DNA from: Microbacterium sp. HD4P20
Lineage (GTDB): Bacteria > Actinomycetota > Actinomycetes > Actinomycetales > Microbacteriaceae
Direction: 5' to 3'
NCBI RefSeq assembly: GCF_019449275.2
Contig: NZ_JAHZQZ020000014.1
Location: 643,631 to 707,630 of the forward strand
DNA length: 64,000 bases
The notes below the pieces were generated by a model. It saw only the letters and a list, made by a program, of their open reading frames with translations, did not search any database and had not been told where the DNA came from. Below, piece after piece: positions 50,057 to 58,933 of the stretch; position 1 is the stretch's first letter; the number at the start of each line of letters is the position of its first letter. The position numbers were made by a program, and so were the translations under genes.

Positions 50057-51192
50057 CCGCCGCACACCAGCATCCCGAATCGGCCACGGACCAAGCAGTG
50101 GACCCGTCCGGAGAACGGCCGGCGCGGAAGCGACCACGCCGACGTCTGATAATCGGGCTCCTTACGGCAGCCGTCTTGGTGGCGGTGGGCGCCTTGGCCG
50201 TCTCGACCGGCGTCCTGGCCACCGCAGATCAAGAGACACCGCGCCCACAGATCGCCACCGAGCCGGTGGTGCGCGGTGATCTGGAAGAGACCACCAGCGC
50301 CTCCGGCACGCTGCGATACGCCGGTTCCCGAACCGTCCAGGCCGGCCTGTCCGGGACAGTGACGGAACTGCCCGCACCGGGCGCCGTCGTGGCGCCAGGG
50401 GGACGCCTCTACACGATCGACGACACACCGGTGTTCCTGCTTCCGGGTGGCCTCCCGGCGTGGCGGGAGTTCGCCAGCGGCATGGACGAGGGCGCGGACG
50501 TAAAACAACTCGAGCAGGCATTGAGCGACCTCGGGTTCTTCACCGATGAACCCGACGAGGAGTTCCGGTGGGCCACCGTCGAGGCGATCATGGACTGGCA
50601 GGAGTCAGCCGGCCTTGAGCGCACCGGGACACTCCCGTTCGGGTCGATCGTGTTCACTGCCGGGGATCTACGCATCGGAACGATGACCGCGAACGTCGGC
50701 GATCAGGTCGCCGTGGGAGCGGAACTGTTCCCTGTGTCGGACACCACGCAGGTGGTCGAGGTGAACCTGAACCTGTCCGACCAGCAACTGGCCGTCCTGG
50801 ACACCAGCGTCGTGGTGCGACTGCCCGGGGGCGGGGAGACCAGCGGGAAGATCGTCTCGGTCGGCACACCTACGGAGACCGACGGGGCGACGGGACAGGC
50901 CGTCACCGTGATCCCGGTCGTAATCGCGCTGGACGACCCCGAAAGCGCGGCGGCGTTCCAGGAGGCGTCCGTCACCGTCGACATCCCCAGTCAACGCCGT
51001 GACGACGTGCTGTCGACCCCCGTCGGGGCATTGCTCGCTCTCACACCCGACCAGTTCGGCGTCGAGGTCATGGATCCCGACCGCACCACCCGTCAGGTTC
51101 CCGTCGAGACCGGCCTATTCGCCGGAGGGCGCGTGGAGATCTCCGGAGAAGGCATCACCGAAGGAACAGAAGTGGTGGTCCCGGAGCGATGA
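50053..51192 (+). CDS. Efflux adaptor with peptidoglycan-binding-like insert
   Basis: 379 residues from GTG 50053. One membrane helix (residues 32-55), a lipoyl-like part (VRGDLEETTSASGTLRYAGS, LPAPGAVVAPGGRLYTIDD), a PGBD-like insert (VKQLEQALSDLGFFTDEPDE to DWQESAGLERTGTL) and a beta-barrel C-terminus. It is the MacA/HlyD-type adaptor found with FtsX-like ABC permeases in actinobacteria. The insert may touch the cell wall. Overlaps the ATPase gene by 4 nt. Confidence 0.88.
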   Translation: MTAAHQHPESATDQAVDPSGERPARKRPRRRLIIGLLTAAVLVAVGALAVSTGVLATADQETPRPQIATEPVVRGDLEETTSASGTLRYAGSRTVQAGLSGTVTELPAPGAVVAPGGRLYTIDDTPVFLLPGGLPAWREFASGMDEGADVKQLEQALSDLGFFTDEPDEEFRWATVEAIMDWQESAGLERTGTLPFGSIVFTAGDLRIGTMTANVGDQVAVGAELFPVSDTTQVVEVNLNLSDQQLAVLDTSVVVRLPGGGETSGKIVSVGTPTETDGATGQAVTVIPVVIALDDPESAAAFQEASVTVDIPSQRRDDVLSTPVGALLALTPDQFGVEVMDPDRTTRQVPVETGLFAGGRVEISGEGITEGTEVVVPER

Positions 51193-51878
51193 CGCCCGTG
51201 ATTTCCCTCGACAACGTCCAGCGCTCCTACGGTCACCCACCGGTAGTCGCCTGTGCGGGGGTGTCGTTACAGATCTACCCGGGCGAGTTCGTCGCGATCG
51301 TCGGCCCCAGCGGTTCGGGCAAATCGACCCTGCTGAACCTCATCGGCACCCTTGACCGACCCACCGGCGGCACCGCACACATCGACGGGTTGAACATCGC
51401 CGACCTCGATGACCGTTCCCTGTCGGCGTTGCGTGCCTATCGGATCGGGTTCGTGTTCCAGCAGTTCCACCTCGCCGAGGGCGTCTCCACGGTCGACAAC
51501 GTCGCCGACGGCCTCCTCTACGCAGGCGAACCACTCAACCAGCGTCGCCGTCAGGCAGTGTCAGCGCTGAAGCGGATCGGGCTCGGCCACCGGCTGCACC
51601 ACCGTCCCAACCAGCTCTCCGGAGGAGAACGCCAGCGCGTCGCGATTGCCCGCGCCGTCGTCGGGAACCCGCCCCTCCTTCTCGCCGACGAACCCACCGG
51701 AAACCTCGACAGCGCCGCAGGCGCCGCCATTGTCGACCTGCTGCACGAACTGAACGCGCAAGGAACCACCGTGGTCGTCATCACCCACGACAACGACCTC
51801 GCCGCCCGCCTGCCCCGCCGGATCGCCATCCGCGACGGAAGGATTGTCCGCGACTCGGCACAGGAGATCAACGCATGA
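51189..51878 (+). CDS. MacB-type ABC transporter ATP-binding protein
   Basis: 229 residues. Walker A GPSGSGKST (39-47), Q-loop VFQQFHLAEGVS, signature LSGGERQRVAIARA, Walker B LLLADEPTGNLD and switch His VITHDND, which are all typical of the LolD/MacB family. Works with the FtsX-type permease (51875-53107). Overlaps it by 4 nt. Confidence 0.95.
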   Translation: MTPVISLDNVQRSYGHPPVVACAGVSLQIYPGEFVAIVGPSGSGKSTLLNLIGTLDRPTGGTAHIDGLNIADLDDRSLSALRAYRIGFVFQQFHLAEGVSTVDNVADGLLYAGEPLNQRRRQAVSALKRIGLGHRLHHRPNQLSGGERQRVAIARAVVGNPPLLLADEPTGNLDSAAGAAIVDLLHELNAQGTTVVVITHDNDLAARLPRRIAIRDGRIVRDSAQEINA

Positions 51879-53107
51879 CCGCCACCCACACCCCAGCGAC
51901 AGCCTCGAGCGAGGCTGTTCGAACCGCGAATCGCCGCTCGCGGCTTTTGCTCCGCGACGTCCTGCGCTTGGGCACGACCGGGCTGCGTGCCCGACCCACC
52001 CGCGCCATCCTCTCCGCCCTCGGGATCGCCATCGGCATCGCGGCGATGATCGCCGTCGTCGGGATCTCCGCTTCCAGCCAAGCTCGACTCAACGAACAGC
52101 TCTCACGACTGGGCACAAACCTGCTTACCGCGACCGCCGGCACAAGCATCACCGGCGAACAGACCACCCTCTCCTCTGACGCACTCGGAAAAGTGTCCCT
52201 GATCGACGGGGTGGAATCCGCCAGCAGCACCGCCACACTCCCGACGAGCGTGTACCGCACCTCGCTGTCCGACCCTGCCGCCAGCGGTGGGATCGCCACC
52301 ATGGTTGCCGACCACGACCTGCTGACGGTCACCTCGACAACCGTCCAAACCGGAACCTGGCTCAACGACGCCACCGCAGCGTTCCCGACCGTAGTCCTCG
52401 GCAACACCGCCGCCACCCGCCTGGGCATCGTCACCCCAGGCACACAGGTCTGGCTCGGCGGGCGGTACTTTACCGTCATCGGCATCCTCGCCCCCTCCGC
52501 CCTCGCCCACGAGCTCAACACCGCAGCACTCATCGGCCTAGACATCGCCGAAGACCTGTTCGGCTACGACGGATCACCCACCACGATCTACGAACGGTCC
52601 ACAGACGACGCGGTAGGACAGGTCCGGTCGCTCCTCGCGCCCACGATCTCCCCACAATCACCGGGCGATGTCGAGGTCTCACGACCATCGGACGCGCTGG
52701 CCGCGCGGACCGCCGCCAACGACGCCTTCACTGGGCTGCTCCTCGGCCTCGGCTCGGTCGCGCTGCTCGTCGGAGGAATCGGCGTGGCCAACACCATGAT
52801 CATCTCCGTCCTCGAACGCCGCCGCGAAATCGGCCTACGCCGAGCACTCGGCGCGACACGCCACCACATCCTGATCCAGTTCCTCGCCGAAGCACTCCTG
52901 CTCTCCGCCCTCGGAGGCGTTCTCGGAAGCGCCCTCGGCATCGCGGCCACCTGGACAATGGGACTCATCAACGGATGGCCCTTCGCGCTGCCACCAGAAG
53001 CGATCGCCATCGCCGTCGGAGCCACTCTCGTCATCGGGGCAATCGCCGGGCTCTACCCCGCCATCCGCGCCGCACGAACCCCACCCACCGCAGCGCTCAG
53101 CTCCTAA
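51875..53107 (+). CDS. FtsX/MacB-type ABC permease
   Basis: 410 residues. N-terminal helix (ILSALGIAIGIAAMIAVVGI), a large extracellular MacB_PCD domain (about 60-270) and three C-terminal helices with the FtsX signature GGIGVANTMIISVLERRREIGLRRALGATR. Family members drive efflux of peptides or antibiotics by mechanotransmission. Last gene of the island operon. Confidence 0.94.
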   Translation: MTATHTPATASSEAVRTANRRSRLLLRDVLRLGTTGLRARPTRAILSALGIAIGIAAMIAVVGISASSQARLNEQLSRLGTNLLTATAGTSITGEQTTLSSDALGKVSLIDGVESASSTATLPTSVYRTSLSDPAASGGIATMVADHDLLTVTSTTVQTGTWLNDATAAFPTVVLGNTAATRLGIVTPGTQVWLGGRYFTVIGILAPSALAHELNTAALIGLDIAEDLFGYDGSPTTIYERSTDDAVGQVRSLLAPTISPQSPGDVEVSRPSDALAARTAANDAFTGLLLGLGSVALLVGGIGVANTMIISVLERRREIGLRRALGATRHHILIQFLAEALLLSALGGVLGSALGIAATWTMGLINGWPFALPPEAIAIAVGATLVIGAIAGLYPAIRAARTPPTAALSS

Positions 53108-53496
53108 CTCGGCTCGCGGATCGGTCGCATCTTCACTCACCGACTTCCCCTGACAGATTGCCGCACGGGAACTGCGGTCTGGAAGATGCCGGTCTCACAC
53201 CCGGCACCCGATCGCGGCCGGATGGTCGATGCACATGCCAACCGCGGTCGAGACGCTGCAACCCGAGCGGATCGTCATCGAAGAGCGTACGGTGCTCGGC
53301 CTCGTGTCCCGGCGCACCGCCAGTCGACGCCCGAGACGACGTTCGCGCTGATCGAGGAGTACTTGGACGCTGGGGACTTCGGAGGCTGCGGCGCTGCTGG
53401 CGATGATCTCGTTGTCCAGATTCCCCGGGACCGCGGCGTAACGATGGCATCGATGACGGCTTCGCGTACCCGAATCGATAATGCGGAGCGGGAGCC
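53108..53496. other. Gap between permease and recombinase remnant, no clear gene
   Basis: 389 bp with no convincing gene. A plus-strand reading MPTAVETLQPERIVIEERTV (53236 onward) stops after 38 codons and resembles the beginning of a lost gene. Probably decayed DNA of the island. Confidence 0.45.
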
Positions 53497-54459
53497 TTGC
53501 TGATTGCGCTTACCGATGAGCGAGAGGGTGACACCGATACCGCTGGAGTGGAAGATCGCGACGACTGTCTCGATGTCGATGCGGAGCAGGCCGGCGCGGC
53601 AACGGCGTCGACGAGTTCACAGAAGCGTGTCGGTCGCGTCAGCCATGTATGCACCGCCGAAGAGGTCGAGGAGCTCTTCGAGCAGATGCGCGCGGCCACC
53701 GAGACCGGCGACGACACCACCATTACCCTCGCCGACTATGTCGCGTCGATCGGTGACCGGTGGCAGCGCGGCCTGGACCCGACCTCCACCGCCGAGCTCT
53801 ACGACACCGGGCTCCGCCTCCACGTGCTGCCCGCACTCGGGCACATCCGGGCCGCGAAGATCACCGCCGGGATGATCGACCGCACCATCGACACCTGGGA
53901 GGCCGAGCACTCCACCTCCACGATCAAGAACTCCATCGCACCCCTCGTCCGGGTGCTGGACCAAGCTGTCCGTGACGACATCATCTCCATCAACACCGCC
54001 AAGCACCGTGCGCGCCGAGACCTTGGCAAGCACGTCACCCCCACCACCGGAGCGCTCCGCCCATACGCGCGAAGGTGCACCAGTCGTATTCCGACCACGT
54101 CATGCTCGCCGCCCTCCTCGCCGCCCGCGGCTCCGAGGTCGCCGGCCTCCGCGCAGGCGACGTGGACTGGGACAACCGCATCGTGTGGATCAGACGCCAG
54201 CACTACCCCGGCAGAGGCGGCCTGGTCATCAAGCAGACCAAAGACCGCGGGGACCGGCCCGTCCGCGATGCGACGCACTGGGACAACCTCGCGGCGAATC
54301 TCGGATTCGGCAACCTCACCCGCCACGGGCTGCGACGCACCGGAGCGACCTGGATGGCCGACACCGTGATCGCGCTGCACGTCCTCCAGGAGATCCTCGG
54401 ACACCAGTCGATCGAAACCACAGATCGGACGAGTGGACCAGCCAGTGACCACCCCCGAA

Positions 54460-54509
54460 AACGACGAAGCCCAGGCGAGAAACATGCTCTCACCTGGGCT
54501 TTTCTGTCG
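54460..54509. repeat. Right direct repeat of the island (attR candidate)
   Basis: 50 bp matching 46907-46956 at 46 positions. It covers the tRNA-Pro terminator and touches the last 3 nt of the tRNA gene, so the crossover lies in the terminator rather than in the tRNA itself. Confidence 0.75.
54467..54501. terminator. Terminator of tRNA-Pro
   Basis: Arms AAGCCCAGGCGAGA (54467-54480) and TCTCACCTGGGCTT (54488-54501) pair over 14 bp with one G-T-type mismatch and a 7-nt loop. Reading leftwards from the tRNA, it follows the 3' end by 5 nt. Confidence 0.8.
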
Positions 54510-54580
54510 GGATGACAGGATTTGAACCTGCGACCCCCTGACCCCCAGTCAGGTGCGCTACCAAGCTGCGCCACATCCCG
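54507..54580 (-). tRNA. tRNA-Pro, anticodon GGG
   Basis: Cloverleaf on the minus strand: acceptor CGGGATG/CATCCCG, D-arm GCGCAGCTTGGTAGCGC, anticodon arm CCTGA-CTGGGGG-TCAGG with anticodon GGG, T-arm GCAGG-TTCAAAT-CCTGT. CCA is not encoded. The 3' end abuts the island's right repeat and terminator. Confidence 0.95.
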
Positions 54581-54703
54581 ATACCCCCGCTTGCGCGCGG
54601 GCAACTCCGCTATCCTACCCGGTCCGCCGGGGCCGCGCGAACCCACGCGGGCTGTGGCATCCGACTCTTGTCGGTGTCGGCAGCCACGGCTAGCGTCACG
54701 TGA

Positions 54704-55291
54704 ATGGCACACGTCAGGATCGAACCCGTCACGGCCGACCGTTTCGACGACGCCGAGCACACGCTGAGCGGAGGCGGCGACGGTCAGGGCTGCCAATGCC
54801 AGTGGTGGATGATGCCGAACGTCGAGTTCCAGAAGACATCCGTCGACGAACGGCGACGGATGCTGCAGCAAGAGGTCGCCGATGGTCCCCCGCCAGCGCT
54901 GATCGCCTACGTCGACGACGAGCCGGCCGGCTGGGTGCGAATCGGTCCGCGCACCCGGCAGGTGCGTCTCGCTCGCACGCGCAATTACGCCGCGCATTCG
55001 GAGGAGCCGTGGGATGACGAAACGGTCTGGGCCGTCAGCTGCTTCGTGGTGCGCCGAGAGCACCGGCAGCAGGGGCTGAACGCGCGACTGCTCGCCGCCG
55101 CCGTCGACTACGCGCGATCGGCAGGCGCACGAGTGCTCGAGGCATACCCCGTTGACCCCGGCGCCGGCCGCAAGAAGGCCTCGAACGACCTCTACCACGG
55201 CGTGGTCTCGACCTTCGAGGAGGCGGGGTTCCGTGAGGTGGCCCGCCCGCGCCCCGATCTGGCGATCGTCTCACTCGACCTCACCCGCTGA
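54704..55291 (+). CDS. GNAT-family N-acetyltransferase
   Basis: 195 residues. Acetyl-CoA site VVRREHRQQGLNARLLAAAV (the R/Q-x-x-G-x-G/A loop) and a conserved CQCQWWMM stretch near residue 30, seen in a subgroup of GNAT proteins. Acceptor unknown. TAGCGT (54691-54696) lies 7 nt before the ATG, so the mRNA may be leaderless. Confidence 0.85.
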   Translation: MAHVRIEPVTADRFDDAEHTLSGGGDGQGCQCQWWMMPNVEFQKTSVDERRRMLQQEVADGPPPALIAYVDDEPAGWVRIGPRTRQVRLARTRNYAAHSEEPWDDETVWAVSCFVVRREHRQQGLNARLLAAAVDYARSAGARVLEAYPVDPGAGRKKASNDLYHGVVSTFEEAGFREVARPRPDLAIVSLDLTR

Positions 55292-55371
55292 GCGCACTCG
55301 CGGCCACTCCCCCTCGGATCCCGATCGGCGCCGCACGTGCGACGATGGCAGAGCCCGAATCGAGGAGGATC

Positions 55372-56040
55372 ATGCGACGGCAGTGGATTGCGTTCGCGCC
55401 GTACCTCACGGTGTCGATCGTGCACGTCGGCGCCCTCGCCCTCGGTGCCGACGCGATCGCGGGCCCCACCAAACTCGCCCTGATGCCCCTGCTCGCCCTG
55501 GCTGTCGTGTGGGGTGGCCGCGGCACACCGTGGACGACAGCGCGGACCCTCCTCCTCACGGCCATCGGGCTGTCGTGGATCGGCGACGGCGCGGCCACCT
55601 TCTTCCCGTGGCTTGAGACCGTGCCGATGATGCTGCTCTTCTTCGGCCTTGCCCACGTTTGCTACATCGCCCTGTTCTGGCGACTCCTGGCGATGCGGCG
55701 CGTGCCGGCCTGGGCCGTCGTGTACGCCGTGTGGTGGGGCGTGCTGCTCGCGGTGCTGTGGCCCCACCTCGGCGGGCTCCTGATCGCCGTCGCGGTCTAC
55801 GGCCTCGTGCTCGGTGGCACGGCGGTCGCGGCATCGCGGTGCCATCCGCTCATCGCGTGGGGCGGTGCCTTCTTCCTGGCATCCGACACGATCCTGGCAT
55901 TCCGGCTGTTCCTGCCCGAAGCGACGCCGGATTGGACCAGCCCGGCGGTGATGTTCACGTACTGCCTGGGGCAGGGGCTCATCGCGGCGGGGGTGCTCGT
56001 GAGCACCCGCGTCCGACGTCCCGAAGTGGTGGCGGCATGA
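55372..56040 (+). CDS. Lysoplasmalogenase-like membrane protein (YhhN/TMEM86)
   Basis: 222 residues from ATG 55372, with GGAGG just upstream. About seven helices; the family features KLALMPLLALAVVW, LSWIGDGAAT (catalytic Asp) and FLASDTILAFRLF (second Asp) are visible. Members hydrolyse lysoplasmalogens or related ether lipids. ATGA overlap with the S4 gene. Confidence 0.88.
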   Translation: MRRQWIAFAPYLTVSIVHVGALALGADAIAGPTKLALMPLLALAVVWGGRGTPWTTARTLLLTAIGLSWIGDGAATFFPWLETVPMMLLFFGLAHVCYIALFWRLLAMRRVPAWAVVYAVWWGVLLAVLWPHLGGLLIAVAVYGLVLGGTAVAASRCHPLIAWGGAFFLASDTILAFRLFLPEATPDWTSPAVMFTYCLGQGLIAAGVLVSTRVRRPEVVAA

Positions 56041-56414
56041 CGGCGGCGGCCTCGGTTCGCGTGGACGCGTGGCTGTGGGCGATCCGCGTCTACAAGACCC
56101 GATCCGCGGCGACCACCGCATGCCGTGCCGGGCATGTGCGCGTCAACGGCGAGCGGGCCAAGGCCGCGCAGCCCGTCCGGCCGGGCGACGAACTGCGCGT
56201 GCGCATCAACGGATTCGATCGGCTCCTGGTCGTCAAGCAGCCGATCGCGAAGCGGGTCGGGGCCGCGGTCGCCGCCGAGGCTGTGGACGACCAGACGCCT
56301 CCCCCGCCGCCGCGCGAGCTGACGGCGTTCGTGCCGGTGCGCGACCGGGGCGCCGGCAGGCCCACCAAGCGCGAGCGCCGCGACATCGATCGGCTACGCG
56401 GCCGCGAGGGCTGA
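56037..56414 (+). CDS. S4-domain RNA-binding protein (HslR-like)
   Basis: 125 residues. S4 fold: VRVDAWLWAIRVYKTRSAAT, then AGHVRVNGERAKAAQPVRPG. The C-terminal tail is basic (GRPTKRERRDIDRLRG), and the size fits HslR/Hsp15, which rescues stalled large ribosomal subunits after heat shock. Coupled to the lysoplasmalogenase gene. Confidence 0.9.
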   Translation: MTAAASVRVDAWLWAIRVYKTRSAATTACRAGHVRVNGERAKAAQPVRPGDELRVRINGFDRLLVVKQPIAKRVGAAVAAEAVDDQTPPPPPRELTAFVPVRDRGAGRPTKRERRDIDRLRGREG

Positions 56415-56420
56415 CGCGGG

Positions 56421-57320
56421 TCACTCCAGCAGGTCGAGCAGCCAGCGCGCACCGCGAGTCGTGGCTCCGGCATCCTGAATCCGCCGCACCAGCTCCCGAT
56501 CGCTGGTAACCACCGTCACGCGGTGCCCGGCAGCGATCAGGGCCTCGGCAGCGACGATGATCGCATCGTCTCCGGATGCCTCGGCACGCACGATCTCGAT
56601 ACCGGGTGCGTTGTCGGCCTCGCGCGCCTGCCCCTCGACGACCGCGGTCCACACTGGATACCACGTGTGCTCGGGCAGATCCAGGGCCGTAGCCGGTATC
56701 CCCCGCTCCGCGAGCGCACCCATGCGGGCGAGCAGGCGTTCGGCAGCCGCGTTCCGGTCGCGCCACCACCCGTCGGGAACCGCACCCATGACGTTCGCCA
56801 CATCGACAACCACTGCGGGGCGGACGACGAGCAATGCCCGCAGCCGATCCCACGACGCCGCGAATCCCGGATGCAGCGGATTCCCCGCGACCTCGTCAGG
56901 GGGCACCCACGCAAGCTCCCTACTCTCAGGATCGCTGATGACCGGCTCGAAGGGCACGACGACATCGCCGATGACCGTCGTGTAGCTCCAATAGCCGAGG
57001 TCCAGCACGCTCAGCAGACGCGGACGGATCGCGGATGCCGGCACCCCGGCCTCTTCCGCTGCCTCGCGCAGCGCCGCGTCGCACGCGGACTCGTCCTCGT
57101 GCCTCGCTCCCCCCGGCAGCGCCCACGTGTCACCGAAATGGCTCCACGACACGCGATGCTGCAACAGCACGCCGCGCACCGGATCCAGGGCGAGCAGGCC
57201 CGCTGCGCCGAAGCGTCCCCAGTACCGTTCCCCCGTCGGCGCCACGACCCAGGCATCCCCGGGATCACGGGGGCCCAAGGGGCGTCGCGGCTCACCGGGG
57301 CGCGGAGGCTCGATCGTCAC
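56421..57320 (-). CDS. Nudix hydrolase fused to a NYN/PIN-like domain
   Basis: 299 residues. The N-terminal half has a full Nudix box (GGARHEDESACDAALREAAEEAGV, Gx5Ex7REUxEExGU) with catalytic Glu residues. The C-terminal half begins VVVDVANVMGAVPDGWWRDR and has acidic residues spaced as in NYN/PIN nucleases (VDVAN, ASGDDAIIVAAE, VVTSDRELVRR). A Nudix domain with a putative RNase domain in one chain suggests nucleotide or RNA-end processing. The C-terminal assignment is from motif spacing only. Confidence 0.8.
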   Translation of the reverse strand: MTIEPPRPGEPRRPLGPRDPGDAWVVAPTGERYWGRFGAAGLLALDPVRGVLLQHRVSWSHFGDTWALPGGARHEDESACDAALREAAEEAGVPASAIRPRLLSVLDLGYWSYTTVIGDVVVPFEPVISDPESRELAWVPPDEVAGNPLHPGFAASWDRLRALLVVRPAVVVDVANVMGAVPDGWWRDRNAAAERLLARMGALAERGIPATALDLPEHTWYPVWTAVVEGQAREADNAPGIEIVRAEASGDDAIIVAAEALIAAGHRVTVVTSDRELVRRIQDAGATTRGARWLLDLLE

Positions 57321-57385
57321 GGTGCCCCTTTCGTCGCGGTGCCCCTTCGGTCACCGCCAGCCTGTCACACCCGTCCGATTCCGAC

Positions 57386-58933
57386 TCAGCGCTGACGGCG
57401 CTCGCGCACCCGCATGTTGACGACGATCGGCGTGCCCTCGAAGCCCCACAGCTCTCGCAGCCGGCGCTGGATGAACCGGCGGTAGCCGGGATCGAGGAAG
57501 CCCGTCGTGAACAGCACGAACGTGGGCGGACGGGTAGATGCCTGTGTTCCGAACAGGATGCGGGGCTGCTTTCCGCCGCGCAGGGGGTGCGGGTGTTCGG
57601 CGACCAACTCCGACAGGAAGGCGTTGAACTTGCCGGTGGGGATGCGCTGATCCCACGAGTCGAGCGCCGTCTCGAGCGCCGGCACGAGCTTTTCGAGGTG
57701 GCGCCCGGTGCGCGCCGAGATGTTGACCCGCGGGGCCCACGCGACGTGCGCCAGGTCCTGCTCGATCTCTCGTTCCAGGTAGCGGCGGCGGTCCTGACCG
57801 TCCATGTCGTCGTCGTTGAGGCGATCCCACTTGTTGAACGCCAGCACGAGCGCACGGCCCGATTCGAGCACGAGGTCGATGATGCGCACGTCCTGCTCGC
57901 TGAGGGGTTGCGTGACATCGAGCACAACCACGGCCACCTCGGCCTTCTCGAGAGCGGTCGACGTGCGCAGCGAGGCGTAGAAGTCGGCACCCTGCTGCAG
58001 GTGGACGCGGCGTCGGATGCCGGCGGTGTCGACGAACCGCCACATCTTGCCGCCGATCTCGACGATCTCGTCGACGGGGTCGCGGGTGGTGCCGGCGAGC
58101 TCGTTGACGACCACGCGCTCTTCGCCCGCCGCCTTGTTGAGCAGCGACGACTTGCCGACGTTCGGCCGTCCGAGGATCGCGACGCGGCGCGGACCGCCGA
58201 TCTCCTGCTTGGCGACTGCCGAGACGTCGGGCAGCACCTTCATGATCTCGTCAAGCAGGTCGGCGACGCCTCGACCATGGATCGCCGACACCGGGTGCGG
58301 TTCACCAAGGCCCAGGTTCCACAGCGCCGCGGCCTCGGGCTCGTGTCGGGCGTCGTCGATCTTGTTGGCGACGAGGAAGACCGGTTTGCCGCTCTTGCGC
58401 AGCAGCCGCACGACGTGCTCGTCGGTGGAAGTGGCTCCGACCATCGCGTCGACGACGAACAGCACGACATCGCAGAGGTCGATGGCGACCTCGGCCTGCG
58501 CGGCGACCGAGCGGTCGATGCCGCGGGCGTCGGGCTCCCATCCACCGGTGTCGACGAGCGTGAAGCGGCGGTCCATCCACTCGGCCTTGTACGTGACGCG
58601 GTCGCGGGTCACACCGGGGGTGTCTTCGACTACGGCCTCGCGGCGTCCGAGGATGCGGTTCACCAGCGCGGACTTGCCCACGTTGGGCCGCCCGACGATC
58701 GCCACCACGGGCAGTGCCGGCGTGTACTCGATGCCGTCCTCGCCGCGCACCAGCCCTTCCAGCAGGGTGGCGTCCTCCTCGTCGAGGTCGTAGTCCTCGA
58801 GCCCCACGCGCAGTGCGGCGGCTCGCTGGTCGGCGAGCTCGTCGTCGATCGCGGCGAGGTTCTCGGCGAGACGGTCCTCGCCGCCCTCGTAGGTGTCGTC
58901 GGTATCGGTCTCGGGGCGGTCGTCAGCGGCCAT
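57386..58933 (-). CDS. der: GTPase Der (EngA)
   Basis: 515 residues with two tandem GTPase domains, each with G1 [12 protein letters not shown] / [13 protein letters not shown]3 DTGG / DTAG and G4 NKID / NKWD, and a C-terminal KH-like domain ([13 protein letters not shown]). Essential for assembly of the 50S ribosomal subunit. The N-terminal extension (about 70 residues, acidic) is typical for actinobacteria. Its start overlaps the cmk stop by 11 nt. Confidence 0.96.
   Translation of the reverse strand: MAADDRPETDTDDTYEGGEDRLAENLAAIDDELADQRAAALRVGLEDYDLDEEDATLLEGLVRGEDGIEYTPALPVVAIVGRPNVGKSALVNRILGRREAVVEDTPGVTRDRVTYKAEWMDRRFTLVDTGGWEPDARGIDRSVAAQAEVAIDLCDVVLFVVDAMVGATSTDEHVVRLLRKSGKPVFLVANKIDDARHEPEAAALWNLGLGEPHPVSAIHGRGVADLLDEIMKVLPDVSAVAKQEIGGPRRVAILGRPNVGKSSLLNKAAGEERVVVNELAGTTRDPVDEIVEIGGKMWRFVDTAGIRRRVHLQQGADFYASLRTSTALEKAEVAVVVLDVTQPLSEQDVRIIDLVLESGRALVLAFNKWDRLNDDDMDGQDRRRYLEREIEQDLAHVAWAPRVNISARTGRHLEKLVPALETALDSWDQRIPTGKFNAFLSELVAEHPHPLRGGKQPRILFGTQASTRPPTFVLFTTGFLDPGYRRFIQRRLRELWGFEGTPIVVNMRVRERRQR

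Larger units (their letters stand above)
46907..54509. mobile_element. Genomic island at the tRNA-Pro terminator
   Basis: About 7.6 kb between two 50-bp direct repeats, the right one directly at the 3' end of tRNA-Pro. Contents: sensor kinase and response regulator, Cys-module lipoprotein, adaptor, ABC ATPase and permease, and a broken tyrosine recombinase next to the right repeat. Gene composition and base usage differ from the flanks. The recombinase lacks its catalytic Tyr, so the element can no longer move on its own. Confidence 0.75.
53497..54515 (+). pseudogene. Broken tyrosine recombinase (integrase)
   Basis: The N-terminal core-binding domain is readable in one frame (GLDPTSTAELYDTGLRLHVL to DDIISINTAKHRARRDLGKH, up to about 54030) and the catalytic part in another (VHQSYSDHVMLAALLAARGS from 54075). 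Active-site pieces remain: Arg in AARGSEVAGL, Lys region VIKQTKDRGDR, LTRHGLRRTGATW and ILGHQSIETT. About 40 residues between TKDRGDRPV and RDATHWDN are missing, and the catalytic Tyr that should follow ETT is lost; the frame ends in unrelated sequence. So it is inactive. It lies directly inside the right repeat, the usual place for an integrase. Start codon uncertain. Confidence 0.85.

Noticed and set aside
54467..54501. CRISPR-like repeat
   Set aside because: Only two copies, 7.5 kb apart, flanking an integrase; they are attachment sites/terminators.
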